A stretch of 64,000 nucleotides of DNA from Microbacterium sp. MYb45 (GTDB lineage Bacteria; Actinomycetota; Actinomycetes; Actinomycetales; Microbacteriaceae): contig NZ_PCPG01000006.1 of assembly GCF_002979655.1 (NCBI RefSeq), forward strand, positions 87,700 to 151,699. The letters run 5' to 3'. The notes below the pieces were generated by a model. The model ran no database searches. It was not told where the DNA came from and saw only the letters and a list, made by a program, of their open reading frames with translations. Shown one piece after another: positions 1 to 8,566 of this stretch. How positions within the stretch are numbered: the first letter of the stretch is position 1; each line of letters starts with the position of its first letter. The position numbers were made by a program, and so were the translations under genes.

Positions 1-365
1 AGACGGTCGGCTCGGAGCGCTTCGGTACCGAGTACCGCCGCTACGACGACGAGGCGCGCAACTTCCAGCGCGGCGACGTGCTGCCGGTCGACCTCGCCAT
101 GAACGCGCGCAGCTACGGCGTCGACGTCATCGAGATCGCGAAGGGGTCCGCGGCGATCGACGACCTGCGCGCCGCGGTCGCCGCCGCGAAGGCCTCGGAG
201 CGGACGACGCTCATCCACGTCGAGAGCGATCCGACGGTCTACGGCCCCGACGGCGAGGGCTGGTGGGATGTGCCGGTGGCCGAGGTCTCGCGCACCGAGA
301 CCGCTCGACGGGCGCGCGCGGAGTACGAGGGTCAGCGCGCCGCACAGCGCCCGCTGCTGGGGTGA
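1..365 (+). CDS. iolD: IolD-like TPP enzyme, C-terminal part (5' end outside window)
   Basis: About 120 codons of the 3' end of a reading frame already open at base 3. The tail carries a [14 protein letters not shown] motif and the ending ...[13 protein letters not shown], as in 3D-(3,5/4)-trihydroxycyclohexane-1,2-dione hydrolase, the thiamine-diphosphate enzyme that opens the ring in myo-inositol catabolism. Only the last part of the third (TPP-binding) domain is visible, so no cofactor residues can be checked. It stops at 363-365, 61 bases before rlmN. Other iol genes would be expected to the left. The assignment rests on tail similarity alone. Confidence 0.72.
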   Translation, partial: TVGSERFGTEYRRYDDEARNFQRGDVLPVDLAMNARSYGVDVIEIAKGSAAIDDLRAAVAAAKASERTTLIHVESDPTVYGPDGEGWWDVPVAEVSRTETARRARAEYEGQRAAQRPLLG

Positions 366-426
366 GTCGGGTCGGGCCGCCTGCGCTCCAGGCACTTCCC
401 ACCCGGTACCGCGTACCCTGGAGGGT

Positions 427-1728
427 ATGACCGAGACTCCCCGCACGCGCGAGACGCGCCCCGCAGCATCCGCGTCCGCCCCGCAGGGTCGGCCGGCCCA
501 AGGCAAGGTCCGTGAGACGCGCCCGGCGCAGGTGCGCCCGGCGACCGAGGGATGGACCCAGCAGAAGGATGCCGAGGGGCGTCCGCTCCTGCAGTTCGCG
601 AGCCCCAAGCGCGGCAAGCCGCCGGTGCACCTGGCCGACCTCACACCGGCGGAGCGCATCGAGAAGGTCAAGGAGCTCGGGCTGCCCGGCTTCCGCGCGA
701 AGCAGCTGTCGACGCACTACTTCCGCCACTACACGTCCGACCCCGAGCAGATGACCGACCTCCCGGCCGACACCCGGGAGCAGCTGGTCGCCGGGATGCT
801 GCCGCCGCTGCTCACCGAGGTGCGCCGCCTCGAGACCGACAAGGGCGACACGATCAAGTTCCTGTGGCGTCTGCACGACGGCGCCCTGGTCGAGTCGGTG
901 CTCATGCGCTACCCCGGCCGCATCACGCTGTGCGTGTCGAGCCAGGCCGGCTGCGGCATGAACTGCCCGTTCTGTGCGACCGGCCAGGCGGGTCTGACCC
1001 GCAACATGTCGACCGCCGAGATCATCGAGCAGATCGTCCGCGCCAACCGGCTCATCGCCGAGGGCGGGCTCGGCGGCAAGAAGTCCGACGACCACAGCAT
1101 GGAGCGCGTCTCGAACATCGTCTTCATGGGGATGGGCGAGCCGCTGGCCAACTACAAGCGCGTGATGGATGCCGTGCGGTCGATGGTCGCCCCACAGCCC
1201 GACGGCCTCGGCATGAGCGCCCGTGGCATCACCGTGTCGACCGTCGGCCTGGTGCCGGCGATCAAGAAGCTCGCCGACGAGGGCATCCCGGTCACGTTCG
1301 CGCTGTCGCTGCACGCACCGGACGACCACCTGCGCGACGAGCTCATCCCGGTCAACTCCCGCTGGAAGGTCGATGAGGCACTGGATGCCGCCTACGACTA
1401 CTACGCCAAGACCGGCCGCCGTGTCTCGATCGAGTACGCGCTCATCAAGGACATGAACGACCACGGCTGGCGCGCCGACCTGCTGGCCGAGAAGCTCAAC
1501 CAGCGCGGACGCGGGTGGGTGCACGTGAACCCGATCCCGCTGAACCCGACGCCCGGCTCGATCTGGACGGCATCCGAGAAAGACGTCACCAACGAGTTCG
1601 TACGCCGCCTGAACGACGCCGGCATCCCGACCACCCTCCGCGACACCCGCGGCAAGGAGATCGACGGCGCCTGCGGTCAGCTCGTCGCCACCACCGAAGA
1701 CGAGGCCGCCTCCGCCGCGATGGCCTGA
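427..1728 (+). CDS. rlmN: 23S rRNA (adenine2503-C2)-methyltransferase RlmN
   Basis: Radical-SAM enzyme that methylates C2 of A2503 in 23S rRNA (and A37 of some tRNAs in the family). With the ATG at 427 the protein has 433 residues. The [4Fe-4S] cluster motif is C176-x3-C180-x2-C183 (CGMNCPFC). The cysteine matching the methyl-carrying pair of the E. coli enzyme is C169 in LCVSSQAGC, and its partner is C416 in GACGQL. The first ~60 residues are a basic, Arg/Pro-rich extension longer than usual. The frame is open further upstream, but GAGGGT before ATG 427 and the start of family similarity favour 427. Its end overlaps the convergent reductase gene by 52 bases. Confidence 0.95.
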   Translation: MTETPRTRETRPAASASAPQGRPAQGKVRETRPAQVRPATEGWTQQKDAEGRPLLQFASPKRGKPPVHLADLTPAERIEKVKELGLPGFRAKQLSTHYFRHYTSDPEQMTDLPADTREQLVAGMLPPLLTEVRRLETDKGDTIKFLWRLHDGALVESVLMRYPGRITLCVSSQAGCGMNCPFCATGQAGLTRNMSTAEIIEQIVRANRLIAEGGLGGKKSDDHSMERVSNIVFMGMGEPLANYKRVMDAVRSMVAPQPDGLGMSARGITVSTVGLVPAIKKLADEGIPVTFALSLHAPDDHLRDELIPVNSRWKVDEALDAAYDYYAKTGRRVSIEYALIKDMNDHGWRADLLAEKLNQRGRGWVHVNPIPLNPTPGSIWTASEKDVTNEFVRRLNDAGIPTTLRDTRGKEIDGACGQLVATTEDEAASAAMA

Positions 1729-2300
1729 GTCCCGCCCGCGCGGCGGGCGTCTGTCGTGCCGAGCTGCTCGGCACGGTCGAGCCAGCGGGTGATGGTCGCC
1801 GCCTTGGCATCCTTCACACCGAGCATGCGGTGCGTGCGCACCGAGCGGATGCCGCAGAACTTCATGGTGTTGCGCACGATCTGCGTCTGTGCCGGGAGGC
1901 CGGTGAGCGGCAGGAAGAACCAGGGAGTGTCGGCGAGCAGGAGCAGACGTCCACGGCGCGCGGGGATCAGGCCCTCGGGGAGGCCGAGCTTCGAGTAGCG
2001 GTACTCCTGCTGCGGCAGCAGCGCCCGATCGAAGAAGCCCTTGAGGAGGGCCGGCGGTGCGCCCCACCACACCGGTGTCGCGACGACGATCGTGTCGGCA
2101 TCGTGCAGAGCCTGCTTCGCCTCGACGAGGTCGGGCTCGAGCGTCATGCGCTCGCGGTAGCCGAAGCGCAGGTTGGGGTCGAAGTCGAGGTCGCGCAGGG
2201 CGAGCACGCGGGCATCGCCGTGCCCCGCGGCATAGCGCTGCGCGAGTGCGGCGGTCAAGGAGCGGGCGTCGGGGTGGCCGTCGATCACGAGAGCGGTCAT
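1677..2300 (-). CDS. Flavodoxin-fold NAD(P)H-dependent (quinone) oxidoreductase
   Basis: A 207-residue protein of the NQO/KefF/MdaB flavodoxin-like family: [14 protein letters not shown] at the N-terminus (phosphate-binding loop for FMN or FAD) and [19 protein letters not shown] in the middle, a hallmark of this group. Such enzymes reduce quinones or other electrophiles with NAD(P)H in the cytoplasm. It is divergent from a TetR regulator, with two GACAnTGTC palindromes in the 66-base gap, so it is the likely target of that regulator. The last 52 bases run antisense into the end of rlmN; the alanine/serine-rich tail there is probably not part of the fold. Confidence 0.85.
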   Translation of the reverse strand: MTALVIDGHPDARSLTAALAQRYAAGHGDARVLALRDLDFDPNLRFGYRERMTLEPDLVEAKQALHDADTIVVATPVWWGAPPALLKGFFDRALLPQQEYRYSKLGLPEGLIPARRGRLLLLADTPWFFLPLTGLPAQTQIVRNTMKFCGIRSVRTHRMLGVKDAKAATITRWLDRAEQLGTTDARRAGGTQAIAAEAASSSVVATS

Positions 2301-2317
2301 GGCGTTGTTCCTATCTG

Positions 2318-2344
2318 GACAATGTCAAGCTGGTGGACAGTGTC
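2318..2344. promoter_or_regulatory. Twin palindromes GACAATGTC / GACAGTGTC, likely TetR operator
   Basis: Two 9-base palindromes, GACAATGTC (2318-2326) and GACAGTGTC (2336-2344), sit 18 bases centre to centre between the divergent reductase and TetR genes. Both are followed by AAG. On the minus strand the first TTGACA could serve as a -35 box of the reductase gene. A shared operator for repression of both genes is inferred. Confidence 0.55.
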
Positions 2345-2366
2345 AAGATAGGAGATGATGTTGCTC

Positions 2367-2939
2367 ATGTCAAGTTCGAAGGACGGCTACCACCACGGCG
2401 ATCTCGCCCGTGCCCTGGAAGACGCCGCCATGCAGCTGCTGGAGCGGATGCCGGCGGCGGAGATCAGCCTGCGCGAGGTCGCGCGGGCGGCGAACGTCAG
2501 CCACAACGCGCCGTACCATCACTTCTCCGACCGGCTCGGACTGCTCAAGGCGATCGCCGAGCGCAGCATGGCCGACCTCCTCGACCAGGTCCGCGCTGCC
2601 GCCGAGAAGGCCGCGACGCCGCGCGCGGCGCTCATCGACGGGGGATCGGCGTACATCCGCTTCGCGATCGAGCATCCGCATGCGTTCGACGCCGTCTACG
2701 ACCCGACCGTCTGCATCCCGGGATCGCCGACCGCCACGATGGCGCCGCTGATCGACGGGCTCGAGGCCGTGCTCGCCGAGGGGGCGGCCGCGGTGGGACT
2801 CGACCGACCGACCGACGTCGTCGCGCTGTGGGGCCTGATCCACGGGCTCGGCACCCTCGCCGCCGCCGGACACTTCACGCTCGACGACGGGCTGTCCGCC
2901 TACGCCGCCGCCCTCGACCGTCTGCTCCCGGCATCCTGA
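2367..2939 (+). CDS. TetR/AcrR family transcriptional regulator
   Basis: About 190 residues. The N-terminal HTH reads ISLREVARAANVSHNAPYHHFSDRLGLLKAI, a textbook TetR recognition region, followed by a helical ligand-binding domain containing WGLIHGLGTLAAAGHF (TetR_C_13/WHG-like). Three in-frame starts are available (ATG 2355, TTG 2361, ATG 2367). AGGAG at 2350-2354 touches the first, so 2361 or 2367 is more likely; 2367 is used here. It is divergent from the NAD(P)H reductase and probably represses it and itself through the twin palindromes upstream. The inducer is unknown; electrophiles or quinones would fit the neighbour. Confidence 0.88.
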   Translation: MSSSKDGYHHGDLARALEDAAMQLLERMPAAEISLREVARAANVSHNAPYHHFSDRLGLLKAIAERSMADLLDQVRAAAEKAATPRAALIDGGSAYIRFAIEHPHAFDAVYDPTVCIPGSPTATMAPLIDGLEAVLAEGAAAVGLDRPTDVVALWGLIHGLGTLAAAGHFTLDDGLSAYAAALDRLLPAS

Positions 2940-3022
2940 ATCCGTCGGACGGCACGGAACCTGTGAGGCACTCCAAGGACTTTTCCACGGTATCCACAGG
3001 CGATACTTCGTAGATTGTTCGG

Positions 3023-4528
3023 ATGCCCTATTCCGCCCATCGACCGGGTCGCTACGACTCGCAGGGTCGGATCATCATCGACGGCGAACCCGACGCCGTC
3101 ACCGATGACCTCGACTTCCTGCGCGAATTCGAGCCGACCGGCGCCGACGACGCCACCCGCGAGGTTCCCGTCGCAGACCCCGCCGAGGCGACCCCGATCG
3201 CCGATGCGGTCGCCGCCGACGAGTCCGCGCCCGTGAAGCCCCCGCGCGAGCCCCGCGTCCGCAAGCCCCGCAAGAAGCGTGCCCCGCGCACTCCGGGCTC
3301 CCGTGCCCGGACACTCGCGATCCTCGGTGGCGCGGAGGGCGAGATCCTCGACCGCGTCCCCGGCGAGACGCCGCGCTTCGTGCAGATGTTCTTCGTGCTC
3401 GCCGGCACCGCGCTGGTCTCCGCCATCTCGATGCTCTTCGCGCTCACCACCGGTGTACAGGCCGCGATCTGGCTGGCCGTGCCGCTCGCGCTCGTGTGGG
3501 CGCTCATCATCTTCAACCTCGATCGCTTCCTCACCTCGACCATGAGCTCGACGCGGAACGTGTGGCGGCTCATCGGCCTCGCGATCCCGCGTGTGATCAT
3601 GGCCGCGATCATCGGCTTCGTCGTCGCCGAGCCGCTCGTGCTGCAGATCTTCCACAACGACATCGCCCGCGAGGTCGCGTCGACCAACATCACGCAGTCG
3701 CAGTCCGATCAGGAGGCGCTCGAGACCGGCCCGGAGAAGATCGCGCTGGATTCCGCCACCGCCAAGGTCGCCGAGCTCGAGAACCAGGCCGCGACCGGCA
3801 TCGTCGCAGGGACGGAGTCCTCTTCGGCCACCGAGTCGGCCGCCCAGGCCACGGTCGACGACGTGACCGCCAAGATGACCGCGCAGCAGGCCGTGATCGA
3901 CCAGGCGCGCGTGCTCTACCAGTGCGAGCTGACCGGTGAGGGCGCGGGCACGGTTCCCGGCTGCACCGGCGTGAACGGCGAGGGCGCGAGCTCGGACGCC
4001 GCCAAAGCTCAACTCGCCGAGGCACAGCAGACGTACGACGCGCTCGCTGCGCAGCTCCGCACCGCGAACGAGGAGCTCGCCGCCGCCGGCACCGCCGCCA
4101 AGGAGAACACCTCGACGTCGGAGTCGACGAACCGCGAGCAGGCGAAGTCCCAGCTGTCGGCCGCCCGCGACACCTACGACCAGGCGCTCGCCGCGTACAA
4201 CGCGCGCGCGGATGCCGTGGCCCAGGGCAACGCCGGAGCCGTCGGGCTGCTCAGCCAGATCAGCGGATTGAACCGCTTGAGCGAGAAGGAGCCCACGATC
4301 CTGTGGGCGCACATCCTGATCGCGGCACTGTTCTTCATGATCGAGCTGCTGCCCGTGCTGGTGAAGGTGCTCACGAGCTACGGCGACCCGAGCCTGTACG
4401 AGAAGGCCGCGGCCATCCGCAAGCAGGTCGCCCTGGACCGGGTGACGGCGGAGGGCTTCCGCGACCGCGCCGAGATCGTGACGACTCCGGCGACATCGCC
4501 TCCGTCAGTCTCCGCTCAGGCCACCTGA
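3023..4528 (+). CDS. DUF4407 family membrane protein with periplasmic coiled coil
   Basis: 501 residues. A disordered N-terminal ~95 residues, ending in a basic RKPRKKRAPRTPGSRAR stretch, precedes a membrane hairpin (about residues 110-160: QMFFVLAGTALVSAISMLFAL and AIWLAVPLALVWALIIFNLD) and a third segment near 190-215. Then comes a long Ala/Gln/Glu-rich coiled-coil region (about 225-405) with two cysteines (YQCELTGEGAGTVPGC), and a final membrane segment WAHILIAALFFMIELLPVLV. This arrangement is that of DUF4407 proteins, whose function is not established. It stands alone between a TetR gene and a convergent small gene. Confidence 0.85.
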   Translation: MPYSAHRPGRYDSQGRIIIDGEPDAVTDDLDFLREFEPTGADDATREVPVADPAEATPIADAVAADESAPVKPPREPRVRKPRKKRAPRTPGSRARTLAILGGAEGEILDRVPGETPRFVQMFFVLAGTALVSAISMLFALTTGVQAAIWLAVPLALVWALIIFNLDRFLTSTMSSTRNVWRLIGLAIPRVIMAAIIGFVVAEPLVLQIFHNDIAREVASTNITQSQSDQEALETGPEKIALDSATAKVAELENQAATGIVAGTESSSATESAAQATVDDVTAKMTAQQAVIDQARVLYQCELTGEGAGTVPGCTGVNGEGASSDAAKAQLAEAQQTYDALAAQLRTANEELAAAGTAAKENTSTSESTNREQAKSQLSAARDTYDQALAAYNARADAVAQGNAGAVGLLSQISGLNRLSEKEPTILWAHILIAALFFMIELLPVLVKVLTSYGDPSLYEKAAAIRKQVALDRVTAEGFRDRAEIVTTPATSPPSVSAQAT

Positions 4529-4559
4529 CCTGGCCCGCGCTCCCGGGGCACCGTCGCGC

Positions 4560-4844
4560 CTAGGCGACGAGCGTCAGGCTTCGCGACGGGAGCAGGACGT
4601 CGGCGATCACGGATGACCCGTGCTGCGGTACGGCGAGGGTCAGCGAGCGGATCAGGGCGACGGTCGACGGCGGCCGCGACCACTGCTCGCCGGTCAGCGC
4701 CGCTTCGATCAGGGACAGCGGATGCTGAAGCGTGGGGTCGTGCTGGCGGGAGTCGTCGCTCAGCCATTCGATGAGCTGACCGATAGTCCAATCGGGCCTG
4801 ATTGGACCGAGATCTGCCGGAGGAGTGGTCGTGAAGGTGCTCAT
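4560..4844 (-). CDS. Small hypothetical protein (94 aa)
   Basis: Reading frame from the ATG at 4844 to a stop at 4560; I do not recognise a family. The sequence is balanced and predicted soluble (DWTIGQLIEWLSDD near the start, then a Leu/Val-rich second half). It is divergent from the MocR-type regulator with only 19 bases between starts, and no ribosome-binding site precedes the ATG, so it would be leaderless or start further in. The operator-like repeats of the neighbouring regulator lie within its first 20 codons, which is odd for a real gene. It may be a MocR target or a chance frame. Confidence 0.45.
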   Translation of the reverse strand: MSTFTTTPPADLGPIRPDWTIGQLIEWLSDDSRQHDPTLQHPLSLIEAALTGEQWSRPPSTVALIRSLTLAVPQHGSSVIADVLLPSRSLTLVA

Positions 4845-4850
4845 TGGTCC
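4785..4850. promoter_or_regulatory. ATTGGWCC repeats at the MocR start, likely operator
   Basis: Three copies of one motif: inverted AGTCCAATC (4785-4793), direct GATTGGACC (4800-4808), which pair with one mismatch across a 6-base spacer, and a further direct ATTGGTCC (4843-4850), 42 bases (about four helical turns) downstream of the second. This direct-plus-inverted layout suits the dimeric MocR regulators. Autoregulation is inferred. Confidence 0.5.
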
Positions 4851-4863
4851 AGAATCAGGTCTC

Positions 4864-6378
4864 ATGAGCGTCGATGACAGGGCCAATACCCGGCCGGTGG
4901 ACCATGGATCGGCCATTCCTGCGCCATCCGCAGGTTCATCGCCGACTCTCGTCCGTGCGGGCGAGGTCGCCTCGGAGGCGCTCTCCGCCCGGCTGGGTCG
5001 ATGGACCCACGGAGACGGCACGCTCGCGGCGCGGCTGTCCCGCGGCATCGAGGCTCTGATCGCGGGCGGAGAGCTGCGCCCCGGCGACCGTCTGCCGGCG
5101 GAGCGCGCCCTCGCCGCGGCGAGCTCCGTGTCGCGCGGCACGGTCGTCGCCGCGTACGCCGATCTCGCCGAGCGCGGCCTGGTCGACCGGCGGCAGGGGA
5201 GCGGCACGCGCGTCGCCGGTGCGGCGGCATCCATCTCCCCCGTGCAGCGGCAGGGACGAGGTGAGGCGCTGTTCTCGGCCCTGCCCAATGCGATCGACCT
5301 GCTGCGGACCGTGCCGCAGATCTCCGAGCTGGGCGTGCAGCTGATCAGCGAGCACAAGCCGCGGCTCGAGCTGGCGCTGCTGCCCGAGACCGACCCGGCG
5401 GGCCTCCCCGCGCTGCGCACCCTCATCGCCGACATGTACGCCGCCGAGGGCACCCCGACGACGCCCGAGCAGATCCTCGTCACGCACGGCGCGCAGCAGG
5501 CCATCAGCCTCGTCGTCAACGCGCTCGTGGGCCCCGGCGACATCGTGCTCGCCGAGGAGATCACCTGGCCGGGCGTCACCGACTCGGTCGGGCTGCGCGG
5601 GGGCACGGTGCACGGCGTCCCGATGGGGCCGGACGGACTCGATGTCGACGCACTCGAGCAGGCGCTCGCCCGGCTGCGGCCCGTGCTCGTGGCCCTCAAT
5701 CCGCACCACCAGAACCCGACGGGCTCGCGGCTCCCTGCCGCCGCGCGGCATCGCGTCGCCGAACTCGCCGCCCAGTACGGTGTGCCGGTGATCGAGGACC
5801 GGGTCGTGGCCGGCATCTCCTTCGACGGCGTGGTGCCGCCGACCCTCGCGGCCGAGCGGGCGGACGCCCCGATCATCGTCGTGGAGTCGGTCTCGAAGTG
5901 GGTGTGGGCGGGGCTGCGGATCGGATGGCTGCGCGCCGACCCCGTGCTCGTCCGCCGCCTGCGCGGGGCCCGGCAGCTCGCCGACCAGTCCACGAGCGTG
6001 CCGGGGCAGCTGCTCGCGCTCGACCTGATCGCCCGCGCCGACGACCTCCGCCGGGCGAACAGTCGCATCCACCAGGAGCGCCTCCGGCTGCTGCAGGAGC
6101 TGATGGCCGAGCACCTGCCCGACTGGAAGGTCGAGCCGCCGCGCGGCGGGCTGTCGCTGTGGGTCCGGGTTCCCGCGGGTTCCGCTGCGGCACTGGCCAG
6201 GATCGCAGCCACGCACGGAGTCTCGATCGCGGGCAGCGCCGCGTTCGCGGTGTCGGTGTCTCCGGACGACCACATCCGCATCCCGTTCACCGCACCGGAC
6301 GATGTGCTCGCCGAGGGCATCCGTCGCCTGGGAGCGGCCTGGCGCGAGTATCGGGAGACTCTCGGGATGCCTTCCTAG
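4864..6378 (+). CDS. MocR-type regulator: GntR winged helix fused to PLP aminotransferase fold
   Basis: 504 residues from ATG 4864 (a GTG at 4831 behind CCGGAGGA is an alternative). The GntR winged helix is at about residues 55-120: AGGELRPGDRLPAERALA, then SSVSRGTVVAAYADLAERG. The rest is a class-I aminotransferase-like domain. The PLP lysine is K345 in SVSKWVWAGLRIGW, and NPHHQNPTG is the substrate/PLP-binding loop. Such proteins sense PLP or an amino-acid adduct and regulate a nearby transporter or metabolic gene, often the divergent one. Here the divergent gene is a small unknown. Enzymatic activity is not expected but cannot be excluded. Confidence 0.9.
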   Translation: MSVDDRANTRPVDHGSAIPAPSAGSSPTLVRAGEVASEALSARLGRWTHGDGTLAARLSRGIEALIAGGELRPGDRLPAERALAAASSVSRGTVVAAYADLAERGLVDRRQGSGTRVAGAAASISPVQRQGRGEALFSALPNAIDLLRTVPQISELGVQLISEHKPRLELALLPETDPAGLPALRTLIADMYAAEGTPTTPEQILVTHGAQQAISLVVNALVGPGDIVLAEEITWPGVTDSVGLRGGTVHGVPMGPDGLDVDALEQALARLRPVLVALNPHHQNPTGSRLPAAARHRVAELAAQYGVPVIEDRVVAGISFDGVVPPTLAAERADAPIIVVESVSKWVWAGLRIGWLRADPVLVRRLRGARQLADQSTSVPGQLLALDLIARADDLRRANSRIHQERLRLLQELMAEHLPDWKVEPPRGGLSLWVRVPAGSAAALARIAATHGVSIAGSAAFAVSVSPDDHIRIPFTAPDDVLAEGIRRLGAAWREYRETLGMPS

Positions 6379-6388
6379 GATGACGCGC

Positions 6389-6883
6389 ATGACTCGGATG
6401 CAGCGCCGGACCCTGTGGATCTCGATCGCCGGTGTGCTCGCCGTCACGGCCTACGCGGCGTGGGCCGCGCTGCAGATCCTGGTGCTTAATCCGCTCGCCG
6501 CGGTTCCCGGACGCACGCTCGACGAGATCCGCGCCGAGATGTCTGCCGTGGGCGAGGACCTGCTGTGGGAGCCGGTGTTCTTCATCCTCGGCATAGGCGT
6601 GGTGCTGGCGGTGGTGGTCGCGGTGGTCTCGATCCGCGGGCGGGCCGATCCTGTGATCCCCGCGATGAGCTTCCTGGCGCTGCTGATGCTCGGTACGCTC
6701 GGCTACTTCGTCGCGTCGTTCGGACCGGGCATGAGCCTCGCCGATACGTTCGGGATCGGCGGCGCGGATTACTCGCCCTGGGCGCGGCCCCTCTACGCCG
6801 TGAGTGCGCTCGCCGGTGCCGCGATCGCCGTCGGCGGCGTCGTGACCGTCCTGCGCCGGCGGGCGGTCACAGCTCCCGCATGA
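6389..6883 (+). CDS. Small four-helix membrane protein, function unknown
   Basis: About 164 residues with four hydrophobic segments: LWISIAGVLAVTAYAAWAAL near the N-terminus, EPVFFILGIGVVLAVVVAVV, AMSFLALLMLGTLGYFVASF and a last one YAVSALAGAAIAVGGVVTVL before an Arg-rich end. No family recognised. ATGs occur at 6380, 6389 and 6398; AGGA at 6377-6380 favours 6389. It begins right after the MocR stop and may be co-transcribed with it, making it a possible regulated membrane partner. Confidence 0.75.
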   Translation: MTRMQRRTLWISIAGVLAVTAYAAWAALQILVLNPLAAVPGRTLDEIRAEMSAVGEDLLWEPVFFILGIGVVLAVVVAVVSIRGRADPVIPAMSFLALLMLGTLGYFVASFGPGMSLADTFGIGGADYSPWARPLYAVSALAGAAIAVGGVVTVLRRRAVTAPA

Positions 6884-6937
6884 CGGCGGATGCCGGCATC
6901 CAGCCCCGTCATCACACGCAGCCAGTAGCGTTGTTCC

Positions 6938-7951
6938 ATGGTCAACTATCGCTATCTCGGCAACAGCGGTCTCAAGGTCTCGGAGATCACCTACGGCAAC
7001 TGGGTCACCCACGCCTCGCAGGTCGGTGACGATGCCGCCGTCAAGACCGTGCACGCCGCACTGGATGCCGGAATCACCACGTTCGACACCGCTGACACCT
7101 ACGCCAACACGGCGGCGGAGGTCGTGCTCGGCAAGGCTCTGGAGGGGCAGCGCCGCGAGGGGCTGGAGATCTTCACGAAGGTCTACTTCCCGACCGGCCC
7201 CAAGGGCCCCAACGACACCGGCCTGAGCCGCAAGCACATCTTCGAGTCGATCAACGGCTCGCTGCAGCGCCTCGGCACCGACTACGTCGACCTGTACCAG
7301 GCGCACCGCTTCGACTACGAGACCCCGCTCGAGGAGACGTTCCAGGCGTTCGCCGACGTCGTCCGTCAGGGCAAGGCCCTCTACATCGGCGTCTCCGAGT
7401 GGACGGCCGAACAGCTGCGTGAGGGACACGCTCTCGCCACGCAGCTCGGCATCCAGCTCATCTCGAACCAGCCGCAGTACTCCATGCTGTGGCGTGTGAT
7501 CGAGGGCAAGGTCGTGCCGGCCTCCGAAGAGCTCGGGATCTCGCAGATCGTCTGGTCGCCGATGGCGCAGGGCGTGCTCAGCGGCAAGTACCTGCCCGGC
7601 CAGCCGGTGCCCGAGGGCTCGCGCGCGACCGACCCGCACAGCGGCGCCGACTTCATCAAGAGCTTCCTGCAGGACGACATCCTCACCGCCGTCCAGCGCC
7701 TGAAGCCGATCGCCGAGCAGGCCGGACTGTCGATGCCGCAGCTCGCGATCGCGTGGGTGCTGCAGAACCCGAACGTCGCGGCCGCGCTGGTCGGAGCCTC
7801 GCGTCCCGAGCAGCTCGCCGAGACGGTCAAGGCCTCGGGCGTCAAGCTCGACGCCGACACCCTGGCCGCGATCGACGCGGCACTGGGCGACACGGTCAAC
7901 CGCGACGCCGAGCACACCTACTCGGTGTCGCCGAAGTCCCGCCTGGTCTGA
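6938..7951 (+). CDS. Aldo/keto reductase (potassium channel beta-subunit-like clade)
   Basis: 337 residues, full length. The catalytic tetrad is in place: D50 and Y55 (FDTADTYANTAAE), K81 (IFTKVYF) and H123 (YQAHRFD). The NADPH-binding end includes GASRPEQLAE. The clade (YghZ/Kv-beta-like) reduces small aldehydes and ketones with NADPH in the cytosol; the real substrate is unknown. The gene stands alone, starts at an ATG 55 bases after the membrane protein and is closed by a strong hairpin 9 bases after the stop. Confidence 0.92.
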   Translation: MVNYRYLGNSGLKVSEITYGNWVTHASQVGDDAAVKTVHAALDAGITTFDTADTYANTAAEVVLGKALEGQRREGLEIFTKVYFPTGPKGPNDTGLSRKHIFESINGSLQRLGTDYVDLYQAHRFDYETPLEETFQAFADVVRQGKALYIGVSEWTAEQLREGHALATQLGIQLISNQPQYSMLWRVIEGKVVPASEELGISQIVWSPMAQGVLSGKYLPGQPVPEGSRATDPHSGADFIKSFLQDDILTAVQRLKPIAEQAGLSMPQLAIAWVLQNPNVAAALVGASRPEQLAETVKASGVKLDADTLAAIDAALGDTVNRDAEHTYSVSPKSRLV

Positions 7952-7959
7952 CGCCGGAC

Positions 7960-7999
7960 ACGAGAAGGCCGCCGTTCCTCGGAACGGCGGCCTTCTCGT
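7960..7999 (+). terminator. Intrinsic terminator after the aldo/keto reductase
   Basis: A perfect 19-bp stem (ACGAGAAGGCCGCCGTTCC and its complement) with a 2-base apex, 9 bases after the stop and followed by TT. It can serve both this gene and the convergent ACT-domain gene. Confidence 0.85.
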
Positions 8000-8027
8000 T
8001 GTCCGGGGGAGGTCGGTGGCTCGGCGG

Positions 8028-8543
8028 TCAGCCGAGGGTGATGTCGACCTGGATCTCGGCGGCGAGGCGCTCGAGGTCGTCGCGCAGCGCATCCAGGTCG
8101 ACGGACGCCGGCACCTTCGCGGAGACGGATGCCTCGAACAGGCGGCCACCGGCCATCGCGGCATCCCGGGTCTCGGTGGCGAGCTCCTCGATGCTCAGCG
8201 CGTGCGCGCTCAGGACGGCAGAGACCTCGCGCACGATGCCGGGTCGGTCGTTGCCGAGCACCTGGATCTGGAGCAGCCGATCGTCGGCGGCATCCGCATC
8301 CGGTGTCCCGGTGAGCACGGCCAGGGTCAGCAGCCCCTGTCCCTGGAGCCCGCGCAGCGCGGAACTCAGCTCCGGTGCCCGGTCTTCGGCGACGGACACC
8401 TCGATAACGCCCGCGAACGTGCCGGCGAGCTCCGCCAGCGAGCTGTTCTCCCAGTTGCCGCCGTGCGCGTCCACGACATCGGCGACAGCGGCCACGAGGC
8501 CAGGACGGTCTGCACCCGCGACGGTGAGGATCAGAGTTGTCAT
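8028..8543 (-). CDS. Tandem ACT-domain protein, GcvR-like
   Basis: 171 residues from the ATG at 8543. Two ACT domains are visible: residues ~1-75 (LILTVAGADRPGLVAAVADVV) and ~85-165 (LLQIQVLGNDRPGIVREVSAVL), each with the D-RPGL/I turn that binds an amino acid or related ligand. The layout is that of the glycine cleavage repressor GcvR and its actinobacterial homologues, which act by protein contact rather than DNA binding. No gcv genes are near. An upstream in-frame extension to 8651 lacks ACT similarity and was not used. It lies 23 bases after the Cds1-like gene on the same strand and may be co-transcribed. Confidence 0.83.
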   Translation of the reverse strand: MTTLILTVAGADRPGLVAAVADVVDAHGGNWENSSLAELAGTFAGVIEVSVAEDRAPELSSALRGLQGQGLLTLAVLTGTPDADAADDRLLQIQVLGNDRPGIVREVSAVLSAHALSIEELATETRDAAMAGGRLFEASVSAKVPASVDLDALRDDLERLAAEIQVDITLG

Positions 8544-8566
8544 GCGGCCAGCGTAGCCCGACGCCT

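Noticed and set aside
211..2070. A 619-codon open frame antisense to rlmN
   Set aside because: It is a high-GC shadow of rlmN and the reductase gene: composition is Arg/Ala/Gly/His-rich with no domain, and rlmN is certain.
6938..7951. The aldo/keto reductase as the missing L-fucose dehydrogenase
   Set aside because: It belongs to the Kv-beta/YghZ-like clade, is 3 kb away behind its own terminator and lacks the shared operator core.
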